A model generated the notes under the pieces. That model was not told the DNA's origin. It saw nothing but the letters and a program-made list of their open reading frames with translations, and did not search any database. The translations under genes and the position numbers were made by a program. A stretch of DNA of 64,000 nt from Desulfosoma caldarium (GTDB lineage: Bacteria > Desulfobacterota > Syntrophobacteria > Syntrophobacterales > DSM-9756): the NCBI RefSeq assembly GCF_003751385.1, contig NZ_RJVA01000016.1, positions 62,001 through 126,000 on the forward strand, read 5' to 3'. Below are positions 1 through 8,864 of the stretch, piece after piece. Numbering within the stretch: position 1 is the stretch's first letter; every line of letters begins with the position of its first letter.

Positions 1-3000
1 CCTGGCCACGGCCTCGGCATCTTCGAAAGATACACGCCCGGGAAGCATCTTCGGGTTCATGCCCACAAGGCAGGCTCCCACAGCATTGGCATAGGGGGCG
101 GCAAGAAAGAGACCCGATCCATCTTTTTTGGCATGTTCCTTCATGATTGAGACCAGGGCTTGGACCGCCTTGATGGCATGATCAATTTCCGGTTCACTCA
201 GCCCTTCCAAGGCCGCCAGGTCTAGAACCACCGCCACACCGCCCACTGCGCTCATGCCGCGCACCACGCCTTCCAGCGCATTCTTTTCGACGGCTTCCAA
301 TGGAGCGGCGCGAAGGGCCTCAAGGATCTCTTCTCCGAGAGTTTCCTTCAGCAGGTCTACGGCCTTTTCACCGATTTTTTCCGCGTACTGCATGGCCAAA
401 GACGCCAAGAGTTGCGGCCAGTTTTTCGCTTGGGCCCCGCAGTCTACGGCGGCCATGGCTCGCAGAGATTCCGGCAACTGGCCAAGGCTCCACAACGGCG
501 TTCGTCCGCTGCGCACCGATCGACGCACGGCCGTCACCGTCACCGGATTGGTCTCTTCCATGCGTTCTCCAATGAGAAGAATGCCCTGCGCCTGAGCCAA
601 GTCACTCATGGGATGGACCACAGAGGGTCTTTCGGTGGGAATCAGGGCGTGGCGCAAAGCGGCTTCCGCAGTCTTTCGGCCTAGGGTGTCCACATAGGGC
701 GTGCCGAATCGCGTGCGCATCCACTTTTGGAGAAGGTAAAGTCCTTCACAGGTGTATCGAGGCGATCCCAAGGCACCCACCGATGTCAAGCCATGTTTTT
801 GCGCCACCGCTCGAAGTCCCTGCACGGCGGCTTCCACGGCTCGCCCCCAGGACACTTCCTTGAGTTCGCCGTTTTCCCGCACCATAGGGCGCGTCGCCCT
901 TTGGCCACGCCAATGGTCGTCATAGGCTCGAAAGCGGCCCCTGCGGCATGTGGACGCTCGGTTGGGAACGGTATCCCGCCCGTCGGCAATCCACACCAAC
1001 CGTTGCCCCTTGACCTTCAGGTCCAGTTCGCAACCGTATCCGCAATGAATGCAGTGCGTGGGCACGGAAGTCCAGTCCAGGCGTTCCACGGGCCGGCCTT
1101 GACGCCGTTCCATGAGGGCCCCTGTGGGGCACAAGTCCACACAGAGGCCGCAAGAGACGCATTTGGCGTTGAACCTGGGCCAATCTTTGAAGTCGATGGC
1201 GTCGCTGCACTGAAAGGTCTGGCAGGCCACGTAACAGCGTTCGCAGCGAATGCACTTGTTGGGGTCCAGGGCGATGACGGGATGCGTGTCAATGGCGGCC
1301 ACCCGCTGAAAGTGGATTTTTTTGCTGGGTTGTTCCCGCCAATCCACCTGGAATTCGTTCATGAGTTCCCGCAGGCGGCAGTCAAAAGCAGCGCTACAGC
1401 CGCACACCAAGCATCGTTCGGCTTCCCTATGGGCCTTCGCTTCATCGAAGCCCAATTCCACTTCCACGAAGTTTTTCACTCTTTGAGAGACTTCCAGTTC
1501 CGGCATGCGTTCCCGCGGTATGACCTTGTAGACTCCGAAGGGTTCCTTGTCGATCTGGTCCAGATTTCCCTTGCTGATGTTGAAATGCAGGGGTTCGGGT
1601 TCCACGCGGCCCGTCTGGAAAAAGCGGTTCAGTGAATAGGCGGCCTTACGGCCGTCCGCCAGGGCCGCCACCACGGTCATGGGGCCGCGGAACAAATCGC
1701 CACCGACGAAAACCATTTCCGCGCCCGTGTGCATGCTGCGTGGATCCCCCCCGATGGTGCTCCACCGCGTGACGGGAATCTTCTCCATGCTCGGGTCCTG
1801 GTCTGGCGTGAGCAGCACTGGGTATTGGCCAATGGCGCTGATGACCTGATCGGCGTCCAGAAGGGTTTCCGAGCCTTCCACAGGCACCGGGCGCCGACGT
1901 CCGCTGGCATCGGGTTCTCCCAGTTCCATGCGAATAAATTCCAGCTGCTGCGCTCGGCCGTTGTCCCCCAGAACACGGGTGGGCGCGGCCAGTAGATGGA
2001 TTTCCACGCCTTCGGCTTCCGCGGCTTCAATTTCCTCGTGGCTTGCGGGCATTTCCTTTCGAGATCGCCGATAGAGAATGGTGACCTTTTCCGCACCGAG
2101 CCGTAGAGCGGACCGGGCCGCATCGATGGCCACGTTGCCGCCCCCGATGACCACCACGCGTCGGCCCACCTTGACCGGTCTGCCAGCGGCGATGTTTTCC
2201 AGAAAATCCACCCCGCTTTCCACGCCTTCCAGTTCTTCGCCCACAATGCCCAGTTTCCGGCTGGCCCAGGCGCCGATGGCAAGAAAGATGGCGCCAAAGC
2301 CTTCCTTTTTGAGATCATCCAGCGTGAAGTCTCGGCCCCAGACCACGCCCGTGCGCACGTGAACGCCCAGGCTCAAAATACCCTCAATCTCCCAGTCGAG
2401 AATTTTTTTGGGCAGTCGGTATTCGGGAATGCCGTAACGAAGCATGCCCCCCAATTTTTCTCGAGCTTCAAAAATGGTCACGCCATGCCCCAGTGCTCTG
2501 AGGTAGTAGGCGGCACTCAACCCCGCCGGACCTCCTCCGACCACCGCCACATGATGTCCCGTGTCCGGAGGCACCTGAGGAAGAATGCGCACGCCAGATT
2601 TTATTTCAAAGTCCGCCAAAAACCGTTTGCAGTGATTGATGTTGACCGGTTCATCCACCAAATGCCGGCGGCAAGCGCTTTCGCACGGATGAGGGCAGAC
2701 GCGGCCGATGGTGGCCGGCATGGGAATCTTTTCTTTAATGAGCCGCACGGCTTCCAGGTATTCCCCGTGGCGAAGCAGCGCCAGGTAGCCTTGAATATCC
2801 ACGTTGGCCGGGCAGGTCACCGAACACGGGGCGACACAGTCGCCGTAATGGGTATCCAGAAGCAATTCGAGAAGGAGTTTTCGTGTCTGGGCCAGGTCAC
2901 TGCCGGACGTGCGGATGATCATGCCGTCGCGCACGGGGGTGCTGCAGGCCGCTTTAAACTGTTTTTCTCCTTCCACGGCCACGACGCACAGCCGGCAGTT

Positions 3001-3138
3001 TTCCAAAGGGCGCAGCAGGTGGGTGTAGCACAGCGTGGGAATGTGGATCCCTTCGCGCTTGGCCACGTCCAAAATGGTGCTGCCTTCCTGAGCTTGCACC
3101 GTCTTTCCATCCAATGTGACCGTCACCGTCTTCGCCAT
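1..3138 (-). CDS. Multidomain iron-sulfur flavoprotein oxidoreductase (NuoG/GltD/ferredoxin/MopB-like), 3' end off the window
   Basis: The reading frame stays open from an ATG at 3138, with GGAGGG seven bases upstream, to the left edge (1046 residues seen). Domains in order: an N-terminal [2Fe-2S] domain (Cys about 37, 48, 51, 65); a GltD-type Cys-rich helical domain (CVAPCSVTC near 130-145); an FAD-binding Rossmann motif VVGGGPAGLSAAYY near 200; an NAD(P)-binding motif VVVIGGGNVAIDAA near 333; two ferredoxin [4Fe-4S] motifs (CIRCERCYVAC and CVSCGLCVDLC) near 630-670; and a molybdopterin-oxidoreductase type cluster motif (CIHCGYGC) near 695, followed by the start of that domain. Such fusions move electrons between NAD(P)H, ferredoxin and a partner enzyme in anaerobes. 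The position where formate dehydrogenases carry Sec or Cys shows neither, so the C-terminal part looks NuoG-like rather than a catalytic formate dehydrogenase. The exact substrate is not known. Confidence 0.85.
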   Translation of the reverse strand, partial: MAKTVTVTLDGKTVQAQEGSTILDVAKREGIHIPTLCYTHLLRPLENCRLCVVAVEGEKQFKAACSTPVRDGMIIRTSGSDLAQTRKLLLELLLDTHYGDCVAPCSVTCPANVDIQGYLALLRHGEYLEAVRLIKEKIPMPATIGRVCPHPCESACRRHLVDEPVNINHCKRFLADFEIKSGVRILPQVPPDTGHHVAVVGGGPAGLSAAYYLRALGHGVTIFEAREKLGGMLRYGIPEYRLPKKILDWEIEGILSLGVHVRTGVVWGRDFTLDDLKKEGFGAIFLAIGAWASRKLGIVGEELEGVESGVDFLENIAAGRPVKVGRRVVVIGGGNVAIDAARSALRLGAEKVTILYRRSRKEMPASHEEIEAAEAEGVEIHLLAAPTRVLGDNGRAQQLEFIRMELGEPDASGRRRPVPVEGSETLLDADQVISAIGQYPVLLTPDQDPSMEKIPVTRWSTIGGDPRSMHTGAEMVFVGGDLFRGPMTVVAALADGRKAAYSLNRFFQTGRVEPEPLHFNISKGNLDQIDKEPFGVYKVIPRERMPELEVSQRVKNFVEVELGFDEAKAHREAERCLVCGCSAAFDCRLRELMNEFQVDWREQPSKKIHFQRVAAIDTHPVIALDPNKCIRCERCYVACQTFQCSDAIDFKDWPRFNAKCVSCGLCVDLCPTGALMERRQGRPVERLDWTSVPTHCIHCGYGCELDLKVKGQRLVWIADGRDTVPNRASTCRRGRFRAYDDHWRGQRATRPMVRENGELKEVSWGRAVEAAVQGLRAVAQKHGLTSVGALGSPRYTCEGLYLLQKWMRTRFGTPYVDTLGRKTAEAALRHALIPTERPSVVHPMSDLAQAQGILLIGERMEETNPVTVTAVRRSVRSGRTPLWSLGQLPESLRAMAAVDCGAQAKNWPQLLASLAMQYAEKIGEKAVDLLKETLGEEILEALRAAPLEAVEKNALEGVVRGMSAVGGVAVVLDLAALEGLSEPEIDHAIKAVQALVSIMKEHAKKDGSGLFLAAPYANAVGACLVGMNPKMLPGRVSFEDAEAVAR

Positions 3139-3348
3139 AGAAGCCCTCCGCAGCACAGTGGAATCATCATTCCTTGACATTTTTTGTTTTTCCTGGCCAT
3201 GCCCGACATCGAGACGGCACCGGCCTTGAGCCACACGGCATTGCAGCGAAAAAGAACACGCAAAGGCAAGGGAACTTTACGGAACAGCAGCGGGAGCCTC
3301 AGCGGGAGCGGAACGCGGTGCCGAGAATGGGACGCCGCGGGACCCAGG

Positions 3349-3747
3349 TCAGGATTCCCGTTTAAGCAGCAATTCGATATTGTGGCGCAGTGCTTGTGGA
3401 TCCACCGGCTTTTCCATGAAAATGTCGGCGGCAATCCAGTCCAGATCGTCCTCGACAGAGCGCGTGTAGCCTTTTTCCGATTCGGGTTGCGCCGAGACGA
3501 TGATGATGGGAAGCTTGCGCAGTGCCTCGTTCTGCCGCAGTTTCACGGCAAAGTTCAACCCTTCATCCACGGTGGCCATCATGATGTCCAAGACCAGCAG
3601 ATCGGGCTGTTCCTCTTCAATGAGTCGAAGGCCGTCCTGGGTGTTGCTCGCCGTCAGAACGTCATAGCCGAACCGGCGGAGAATAGCCCCCGTGATCTCG
3701 AGAAAACTCGGATCGTCATCAATGATCATTATACGTTTCCCGCTCAT
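3349..3747 (-). CDS. Single-domain response regulator (receiver only)
   Basis: This 132-residue protein is a stand-alone CheY-like receiver. The acidic pocket is visible as IIDDDPS (residues about 8-14), the phospho-acceptor Asp lies in LLVLDIMM, and the conserved Lys lies in MEKPVDPQ near the C-terminus. There is no output domain, so it probably acts by protein contact or in a phosphorelay. Its ATG directly abuts the stop codon of the upstream histidine kinase gene (3748-3750), so the two are almost certainly co-translated partners. Confidence 0.9.
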   Translation of the reverse strand: MSGKRIMIIDDDPSFLEITGAILRRFGYDVLTASNTQDGLRLIEEEQPDLLVLDIMMATVDEGLNFAVKLRQNEALRKLPIIIVSAQPESEKGYTRSVEDDLDWIAADIFMEKPVDPQALRHNIELLLKRES

Positions 3748-5841
3748 TCATTCACCCTCCCCTTGCGATAGCGACTCAGCGTGTGCTCCCATCCCCGGTG
3801 GCACGTCCATCACAAAGGCGACGCCTTTGCCTTGTGCACTTTCCACCCAAATACGTCCTCCATGCCGTTCCACCAGGGTCTTGGTGATAAAGAGCCCCAG
3901 GCCGGTGCCTCGCGTGGCCGAACGGCGTGCGGACGGCAGGCGTTGAAACTTGCGAAACAGCCGCCCCTGCTCCTCTTCGGAAAGACCCGGTCCCGAGTTC
4001 CAGACTTTGAGGCGAAGCCACCCTGTAGACGTGACGGCGGCATTGACGAGGAGGCGTCCCTGAGGTTCTCCATATTTGACGGCGTTGCTCAATAGATTGG
4101 TCATCACGCCGCGAAAGAGTTCCGGATCCAGAGTCCAGGCCAGTCCCGGGGGAACATCCACTTCCACGCGAAGCCCCTTTTCCTGCATGCTGGGTTCCAG
4201 GGCCGAAAGCACGGGCGCGACAATCTCTTGGTCCAACCTCACCCTTCTGGGCCGCACGGGCAACTCATCCTTTTCAATCCGGGAAAGATCCAGATAGTGT
4301 CGAATCATTTCCATAGACTGATTCAGATTGTTGCAAATGGCCTCCACCATCCTCTTCTGTTCGTCACGCAAAGGGCCAAAAATTTCCTGTCTCAACGCAT
4401 TGGCGCTCATGTAGCCGTTGGCGATGGGCGATTTCAATTCATGGGTGACGAAACTGAGCATTTCCAAATAATACCGGTTGAGGCGTTCCAGTTGACGGTT
4501 GGCGGCGTTCAAATTTTCGTTGGTCTGCATCAAAGCGTCCATGTGGGCTTTTAATTCGCTGAGGTCGTGAAAGAAGCCCACAACGGAGTAGGTGTCGCCT
4601 CCTTCCGGAAGCAGGGTGGCCGAAAGCCGAACGGGAAGCATGCGCCCGTCTTTGGTGCGCACCGTGACGTTGTAGTCCACCAAAACACCCGGGCCTCCAT
4701 AGTCGTCGCTCAGGAGCGCCTTCTTAATCGCCGACGTTTCGCCCTGGGGATAAAAGTCGCGCACGTTCATCCGGAAGAGGGCTTCCGAGACTTTATAGCC
4801 CAAAAGCCGCTCGGCGCCCGAATTGAACAAGATGACGCGGCCCGAGGCGTCGTTGGCCACGATGCCGTCGGGGCAGGCGGCCAACAGCCGTTCTTCGAAT
4901 TCGTAACGGTTTTTCAGCCGATCCTGATACGAACGAATCTCACTGGCCATAAAATGAAAGCTGTAGAGCAGCCGAATGAGTTCGTTGTCCCCGACTTCAT
5001 CGGGAACGCGACACTCCGTGCACAGAGGATGGGGCGCCTGGTGCGCGCTTTTTTCTTCCGCCTTTCGCCATGGGAAAAGGGCCTCGGTGCCGGATTGGGT
5101 CAGATGCGGACACATACCCGGCGCCGGCACTTCGAGGTCCCAGGTGCCCGCCGCCGAAACAGGCCGGCACAAGGGGTTCACGTCCACGCTCTTCAAGACA
5201 TCGTGCATGCGCCCTTGCGCCAGCAACTGGGTCATTTCCAAAAGCCGTTGTACGGGGTGTGTGATGCGGGCCGTGAACCATCGGCTGATGAAGTACCCTG
5301 CAATGAGAATCAACGCCGTGGTGAGGAGCAGGGTCTGCAGCAACCGCTCGCGCATCGGCTTCATGAGCGGGTCGTGCACACCCAAGCGCACCACCAGAGG
5401 GGTTTTGGCGTCGGGTGGCGCCACCGTGAGCACCAGCTCGTACAAGGGGGTTCCGTTCCCTTTGGACCGAGTGAGTTCCATGCCCTTTGCGCGACGCCGA
5501 ACTTCCCATTGCCGAGAAGGATCGTCCTGAAGCGATCCTGAAGCAAATAGAAGCGTGCCTTGCGCGTCTTCCAAGCGCAGAGCATGAAACCCTGGGTAAA
5601 AGATGATCTGTTCGTGAAGCCGTGTTCCCAGTTCCTTGGGTGCGGTGCGGCGCGGCGCGGCTTCCAACCATTGGTGCAGGTTTTCACCCAGAGCCTGCAG
5701 TTGATCTTCCACCCGCTCTTCCATGGCCGGAAGGATGGACATGCGGATGCCCAACCAGGCGGCAAGAGCCACGGAAAAGATCATGGTGAGCGAAACCACG
5801 CTGATGGTCGTCTTGAACTTCAGCCGTTCCAGAAACTCCAT
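3748..5841 (-). CDS. Membrane sensor histidine kinase (HAMP-PAS-HisKA-HATPase)
   Basis: About 697 residues. A membrane segment near residues 14-32 and a second near 171-188 bracket a periplasmic sensor region. A HAMP-like segment follows, then a PAS domain (about 316-430), a phospho-acceptor helix (H-box FVTHELKSPIANG) and an ATPase domain (N-box LLSNAVKYG, G-boxes NSGPGLS and GTGLGLFITK). Between HAMP and PAS lies an unusual insert with four cysteines (about C227, C246, C276, C279; the last pair is CTEC) that could bind a metal or Fe-S cluster. Start choice: an ATG at 5841 is preferred; an in-frame GTG two codons upstream (5847) follows a GGAACGG stretch and is an alternative. It forms an operon with the receiver protein that starts immediately after it. 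Confidence 0.88.
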   Translation of the reverse strand: MEFLERLKFKTTISVVSLTMIFSVALAAWLGIRMSILPAMEERVEDQLQALGENLHQWLEAAPRRTAPKELGTRLHEQIIFYPGFHALRLEDAQGTLLFASGSLQDDPSRQWEVRRRAKGMELTRSKGNGTPLYELVLTVAPPDAKTPLVVRLGVHDPLMKPMRERLLQTLLLTTALILIAGYFISRWFTARITHPVQRLLEMTQLLAQGRMHDVLKSVDVNPLCRPVSAAGTWDLEVPAPGMCPHLTQSGTEALFPWRKAEEKSAHQAPHPLCTECRVPDEVGDNELIRLLYSFHFMASEIRSYQDRLKNRYEFEERLLAACPDGIVANDASGRVILFNSGAERLLGYKVSEALFRMNVRDFYPQGETSAIKKALLSDDYGGPGVLVDYNVTVRTKDGRMLPVRLSATLLPEGGDTYSVVGFFHDLSELKAHMDALMQTNENLNAANRQLERLNRYYLEMLSFVTHELKSPIANGYMSANALRQEIFGPLRDEQKRMVEAICNNLNQSMEMIRHYLDLSRIEKDELPVRPRRVRLDQEIVAPVLSALEPSMQEKGLRVEVDVPPGLAWTLDPELFRGVMTNLLSNAVKYGEPQGRLLVNAAVTSTGWLRLKVWNSGPGLSEEEQGRLFRKFQRLPSARRSATRGTGLGLFITKTLVERHGGRIWVESAQGKGVAFVMDVPPGMGAHAESLSQGEGE

Positions 5842-5973
5842 GGGCACCCGTTCCGCAGACAGGGTTCGCGTCGCGCTTCAGCCAATGGTGCACTGCAGGA
5901 CGGATCAGTATGTCCAAGCTATCACAAACGGACCGCCCTGTCACACCCCTTTTGCACTGAAAAGCCGTGCCGG

Positions 5974-7254
5974 CTATGGATGCAGAACGGAAGGAAGCCA
6001 TAGCGTGAGCGGCGACCATAGGGAGATGAGCACCAAGTCCAGCAGGAGCACAAGGAGCAAAGGCCCGACTCGGGTGATCACCTTTTCCAGGCGGCATTGG
6101 GCGAGGGTGCACGACACAACCAGACAGATGCCCAAAGGAGGGGTGAGCATGCCGATGGCCAGGTTCACCACCACGATAACACCCAATTGGGTGAGGTCCA
6201 CGCCCATTGTGGGGACCAAGGGAAGGATCACGGGAACGAGCAGAATAAGGGATGCTGTGGTTTCCACAAAGGTGCCGGCCAAAAGAAGCAGGGCGTTGAC
6301 GAGCATCAAAAGGGTTGTGGGGTGTGTGGTGACGGCCAGAAGGCCTTCGGCCAGTCGAGCTGGAATGTCCTCGATGGCCATAAACCAGCTGAAAATGGAA
6401 GCCGTGGCGATGATGAAAAGGACCAGGCTCGCCGTGATGGCCGATCGCGTGAACAGCCCCGGAAGATCTTTCCAGTGCAATTCCCGATGCACCCACAGTC
6501 CTACAATAAGGGCGTAAAAGGTCGCTGCGGCCGCCGATTCCGTGGCCGTAAAGACGCCGCTCAAAATACCGCCGAGAATCACCACCGGGGCACCCAGGGC
6601 CCATTTGGCGTCCCAGGTGCATTGGGCCAGCCGCCGCCAGGAAAAGGCCACCACCGTGCTGTATCGATGCTTCCAGGAAAGAGCTGTGGAGATGGCCATG
6701 AGACTCAAACCCATGAGGACACCCGGCAGAATGCCCGCGGCAAAGAGCTTTCCGATGGAGGCTCCGGTGAGAAAACCGAAAATAATCATAGGAATGCTCG
6801 GCGGAATCACCACCCCGATGGACCCTCCCGCCGCCTGCACCGCCGCAGCAAACCCCTTATCATAACCGCGACGAATCATGGACGGAATGAGAATGGCGCC
6901 CACGGCGGCTGTATCCGCCGCCGCCGAACCCGAAATACCGGCGAAGAACATGGCGGAAACGACGGCTACGGCGGCAAGGCCTCCGGGAAGCCAACCCACG
7001 ATGGATTCCGCCAGCTGCACCACCCGCCTCGAAATGCCTCCCGCTTCCATGATCGCTCCCGCGCACATGAAAAGGGGAACCGCCATGAGTGGAAAGGAAT
7101 CCACGCCGGCGTACAGCCTCTGAATGACCATCATGAGCGGCAAATCGCCGTGAAGCCAGAGAGCCGCCAGGGACGCCATGCCGATGGCCAGGGCAATGGG
7201 CATGTTGGCGAGAAAGAGCAGCATCAAGGTCACGAAGAGAACCATGGGTAGCAT
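5974..7254 (-). CDS. dctM: TRAP transporter large permease subunit (DctM family)
   Basis: A 426-residue, strongly hydrophobic protein with about 12 membrane segments and the typical DctM features: an N-terminal MLPMVLF... helix, PLFMCAGAIMEAGGISRRVV, the glycine-rich GISGSAAADTAAVG and GGSIGVVIPPSIPMIIFG, and LLLVPVILPLV near the C-terminus. It forms the Na+-coupled transport channel of a tripartite TRAP system in the inner membrane. It is the last gene of a minus-strand operon, 75 bp after dctQ; a GGAG lies seven bases before its ATG. Substrate specificity cannot be read from the permease. Confidence 0.92.
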   Translation of the reverse strand: MLPMVLFVTLMLLFLANMPIALAIGMASLAALWLHGDLPLMMVIQRLYAGVDSFPLMAVPLFMCAGAIMEAGGISRRVVQLAESIVGWLPGGLAAVAVVSAMFFAGISGSAAADTAAVGAILIPSMIRRGYDKGFAAAVQAAGGSIGVVIPPSIPMIIFGFLTGASIGKLFAAGILPGVLMGLSLMAISTALSWKHRYSTVVAFSWRRLAQCTWDAKWALGAPVVILGGILSGVFTATESAAAATFYALIVGLWVHRELHWKDLPGLFTRSAITASLVLFIIATASIFSWFMAIEDIPARLAEGLLAVTTHPTTLLMLVNALLLLAGTFVETTASLILLVPVILPLVPTMGVDLTQLGVIVVVNLAIGMLTPPLGICLVVSCTLAQCRLEKVITRVGPLLLVLLLDLVLISLWSPLTLWLPSVLHP

Positions 7255-7329
7255 GGCCGGGCTCCAAGATCCATTCCGTTCAGGAAAAATTCTGAAACCC
7301 CCGGTTCACGAAAATGCCGTTCCGAAAGA

Positions 7330-7827
7330 TTATGCAGAATGGCCTTCATTTGTGAAAGCGGAGGTCCGCCTTTCTAACCCAAGGCTTGCGGCATGAATGC
7401 AAAAGATGACGCCGCTCAGGGGAATCACCATGTAAGGAACTCCCATGGGAAGCCCCAAAGCGGGCGTCTTTTGATGTGCAATGAAGCCAATGAATTGAAC
7501 GCCAAAGGTGATGAGCACGAGAAAAAAGAGGCAGGAAGCGGCGAGCAAAAGGCGTTCCAGGTTCCGTTGTATGTCTGGACCTAACCGGCGCACGACCACA
7601 TCGATGCCCACATGGGCCTTTCTGCGATAGGCGACGGTAGCCCCCAAAAAGGTGATCCAGACCAGAAGGATTCTTCCCACTTCTTCGGACCAGAAAAGAG
7701 AATGGTTCAAAACGTATCGAAAAAACACCTGAAGACCGGTGACCAGGGCCATCAGCATGGCCAGGATGCCGGTGGTGATTTCCACTCCACGGTTGAGGCG
7801 CCGGCTCAAGGTGTGCACCCAGCTCAT
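7330..7827 (-). CDS. dctQ: TRAP transporter small permease subunit (DctQ family)
   Basis: A 165-residue membrane protein with four predicted helices. The second begins in the DctQ signature region (RYVLNHSLFWSEEVGRI), followed by LVWITFLGATVAYRRKAHVGID. This subunit supports assembly of the large permease with the periplasmic binding protein. It sits 14 bp after dctP and 75 bp before dctM in the same orientation, which is the standard P-Q-M order. Confidence 0.92.
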   Translation of the reverse strand: MSWVHTLSRRLNRGVEITTGILAMLMALVTGLQVFFRYVLNHSLFWSEEVGRILLVWITFLGATVAYRRKAHVGIDVVVRRLGPDIQRNLERLLLAASCLFFLVLITFGVQFIGFIAHQKTPALGLPMGVPYMVIPLSGVIFCIHAASLGLERRTSAFTNEGHSA

Positions 7828-7841
7828 GGCTCTTTCGACTC

Positions 7842-8840
7842 CTATTGACCTCGAATCTTGGCCACGGCGTCCAGGAAAATCTGCAGCATCTCCTGAACCT
7901 TTGGGTCCTTGTAGATCTCCAGATCTTTGAGAACCGCGGCTTTGGCTCGAAAGGAAGCTAGATCCGGCGCTTCGTCCACCATCATGCCCGCGGCCTTGAT
8001 TTTGGCCAGAAAGTCCGCTTCATTGTCCCGGTTCCATTGCCTCTGATAGGCTGCCGCGTCCTTCATCGCTTGGGCGATCATGTCCTGGTCTTCGGCCGCA
8101 AGGCTATGGAACCATTGCAGGTTAGCCACATCGATGTGGGCGGAATAGACGTGTCCTGTGAGGGTCATATATTTTTGCACTTCATAGAGCTTGTAGTTCC
8201 AGATGACCCACAGTGGGTTTTCCTGCGCGTCGATGGTTCCTTGCTGCAATTCCGTATAGATGGGCCAACCCATGGGGGTTGGATTGGCTCCCAGCACGCG
8301 CCACAGCTCCTTGTGCAGAACCGATTCCATGACGCGAATCTTCAATCCCTTGACGTCCTCCACGCGATGTACAGGGCGGACATTGTTGGTGAGGTGGCGA
8401 AAGCCGTTTTCCGAAAAAGCCAGCCCTTTGAAGCGTGCCCTTTCCAGAGCCTTGAGCAACGCCTGGCCGGCAGGTCCGTCCAGGACCGCATCGACTTCGC
8501 GACTGTTGGCAAACAGAAAGGGGTAATCAATCACTCGGGCTTCCGGCACAAAGACATCAAAAGGCCCCGAGGTGATGATGCCCATCTGGACCGAATTCAT
8601 CTGAATCTGTTGCAGAATTTCCGTCTCGGTGCCTAAGGAGGCGCTGTGAAAGATCTTTACTTCGTAATCGGATCGAGATTCCACAAGCTCCTTGAATTTT
8701 TCCGCACACACATTTTGTGCCGATCCGGGTTTGGTGACCACACCCAGCTTGATCACACCACCGGCCCAGGTGTGGGCGGTGGCCATGCCAAAGAATACCA
8801 CGGTCAAGAACACCAGCAGGCCTGCCTGCCTTCTCGTCAT
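7842..8840 (-). CDS. dctP: TRAP transporter periplasmic substrate-binding protein (DctP family)
   Basis: A 332-residue protein with an N-terminal signal peptide (hydrophobic core about residues 8-25, cleavage near HTWAGG). DctP landmarks are present: LGTETEILQQIQMNSVQMG, VIDYPFLFAN, the substrate-carboxylate Arg region GLKIRVMES, and GTIDAQENPL. It delivers a carboxylated substrate to the DctQM channel. The start is well supported by AAAGGAGG upstream of the ATG. The adjacent sugar-phosphate-type epimerase and acyl-CoA synthetase suggest a sugar acid or other organic acid as ligand, but this is inference. Confidence 0.93.
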   Translation of the reverse strand: MTRRQAGLLVFLTVVFFGMATAHTWAGGVIKLGVVTKPGSAQNVCAEKFKELVESRSDYEVKIFHSASLGTETEILQQIQMNSVQMGIITSGPFDVFVPEARVIDYPFLFANSREVDAVLDGPAGQALLKALERARFKGLAFSENGFRHLTNNVRPVHRVEDVKGLKIRVMESVLHKELWRVLGANPTPMGWPIYTELQQGTIDAQENPLWVIWNYKLYEVQKYMTLTGHVYSAHIDVANLQWFHSLAAEDQDMIAQAMKDAAAYQRQWNRDNEADFLAKIKAAGMMVDEAPDLASFRAKAAVLKDLEIYKDPKVQEMLQIFLDAVAKIRGQ

Positions 8841-8864
8841 GGTGAACCTCCTTTGTGGGAAAGT

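Noticed and set aside
727-1635. Plus-strand open frame of 302 codons
   Set aside because: It lies antisense to the iron-sulfur flavoprotein, whose domains and cluster motifs are clear on the minus strand; long antisense frames are expected at this GC content.
4567-5541. Plus-strand open frame of 324 codons
   Set aside because: Antisense to the histidine kinase; the composition is that of a reverse-frame shadow with no domain.
6097-7251. Plus-strand open frame of 384 codons, His/Gly/Arg-rich
   Set aside because: Antisense to dctM; it has the skewed composition typical of the complement of a membrane protein gene.
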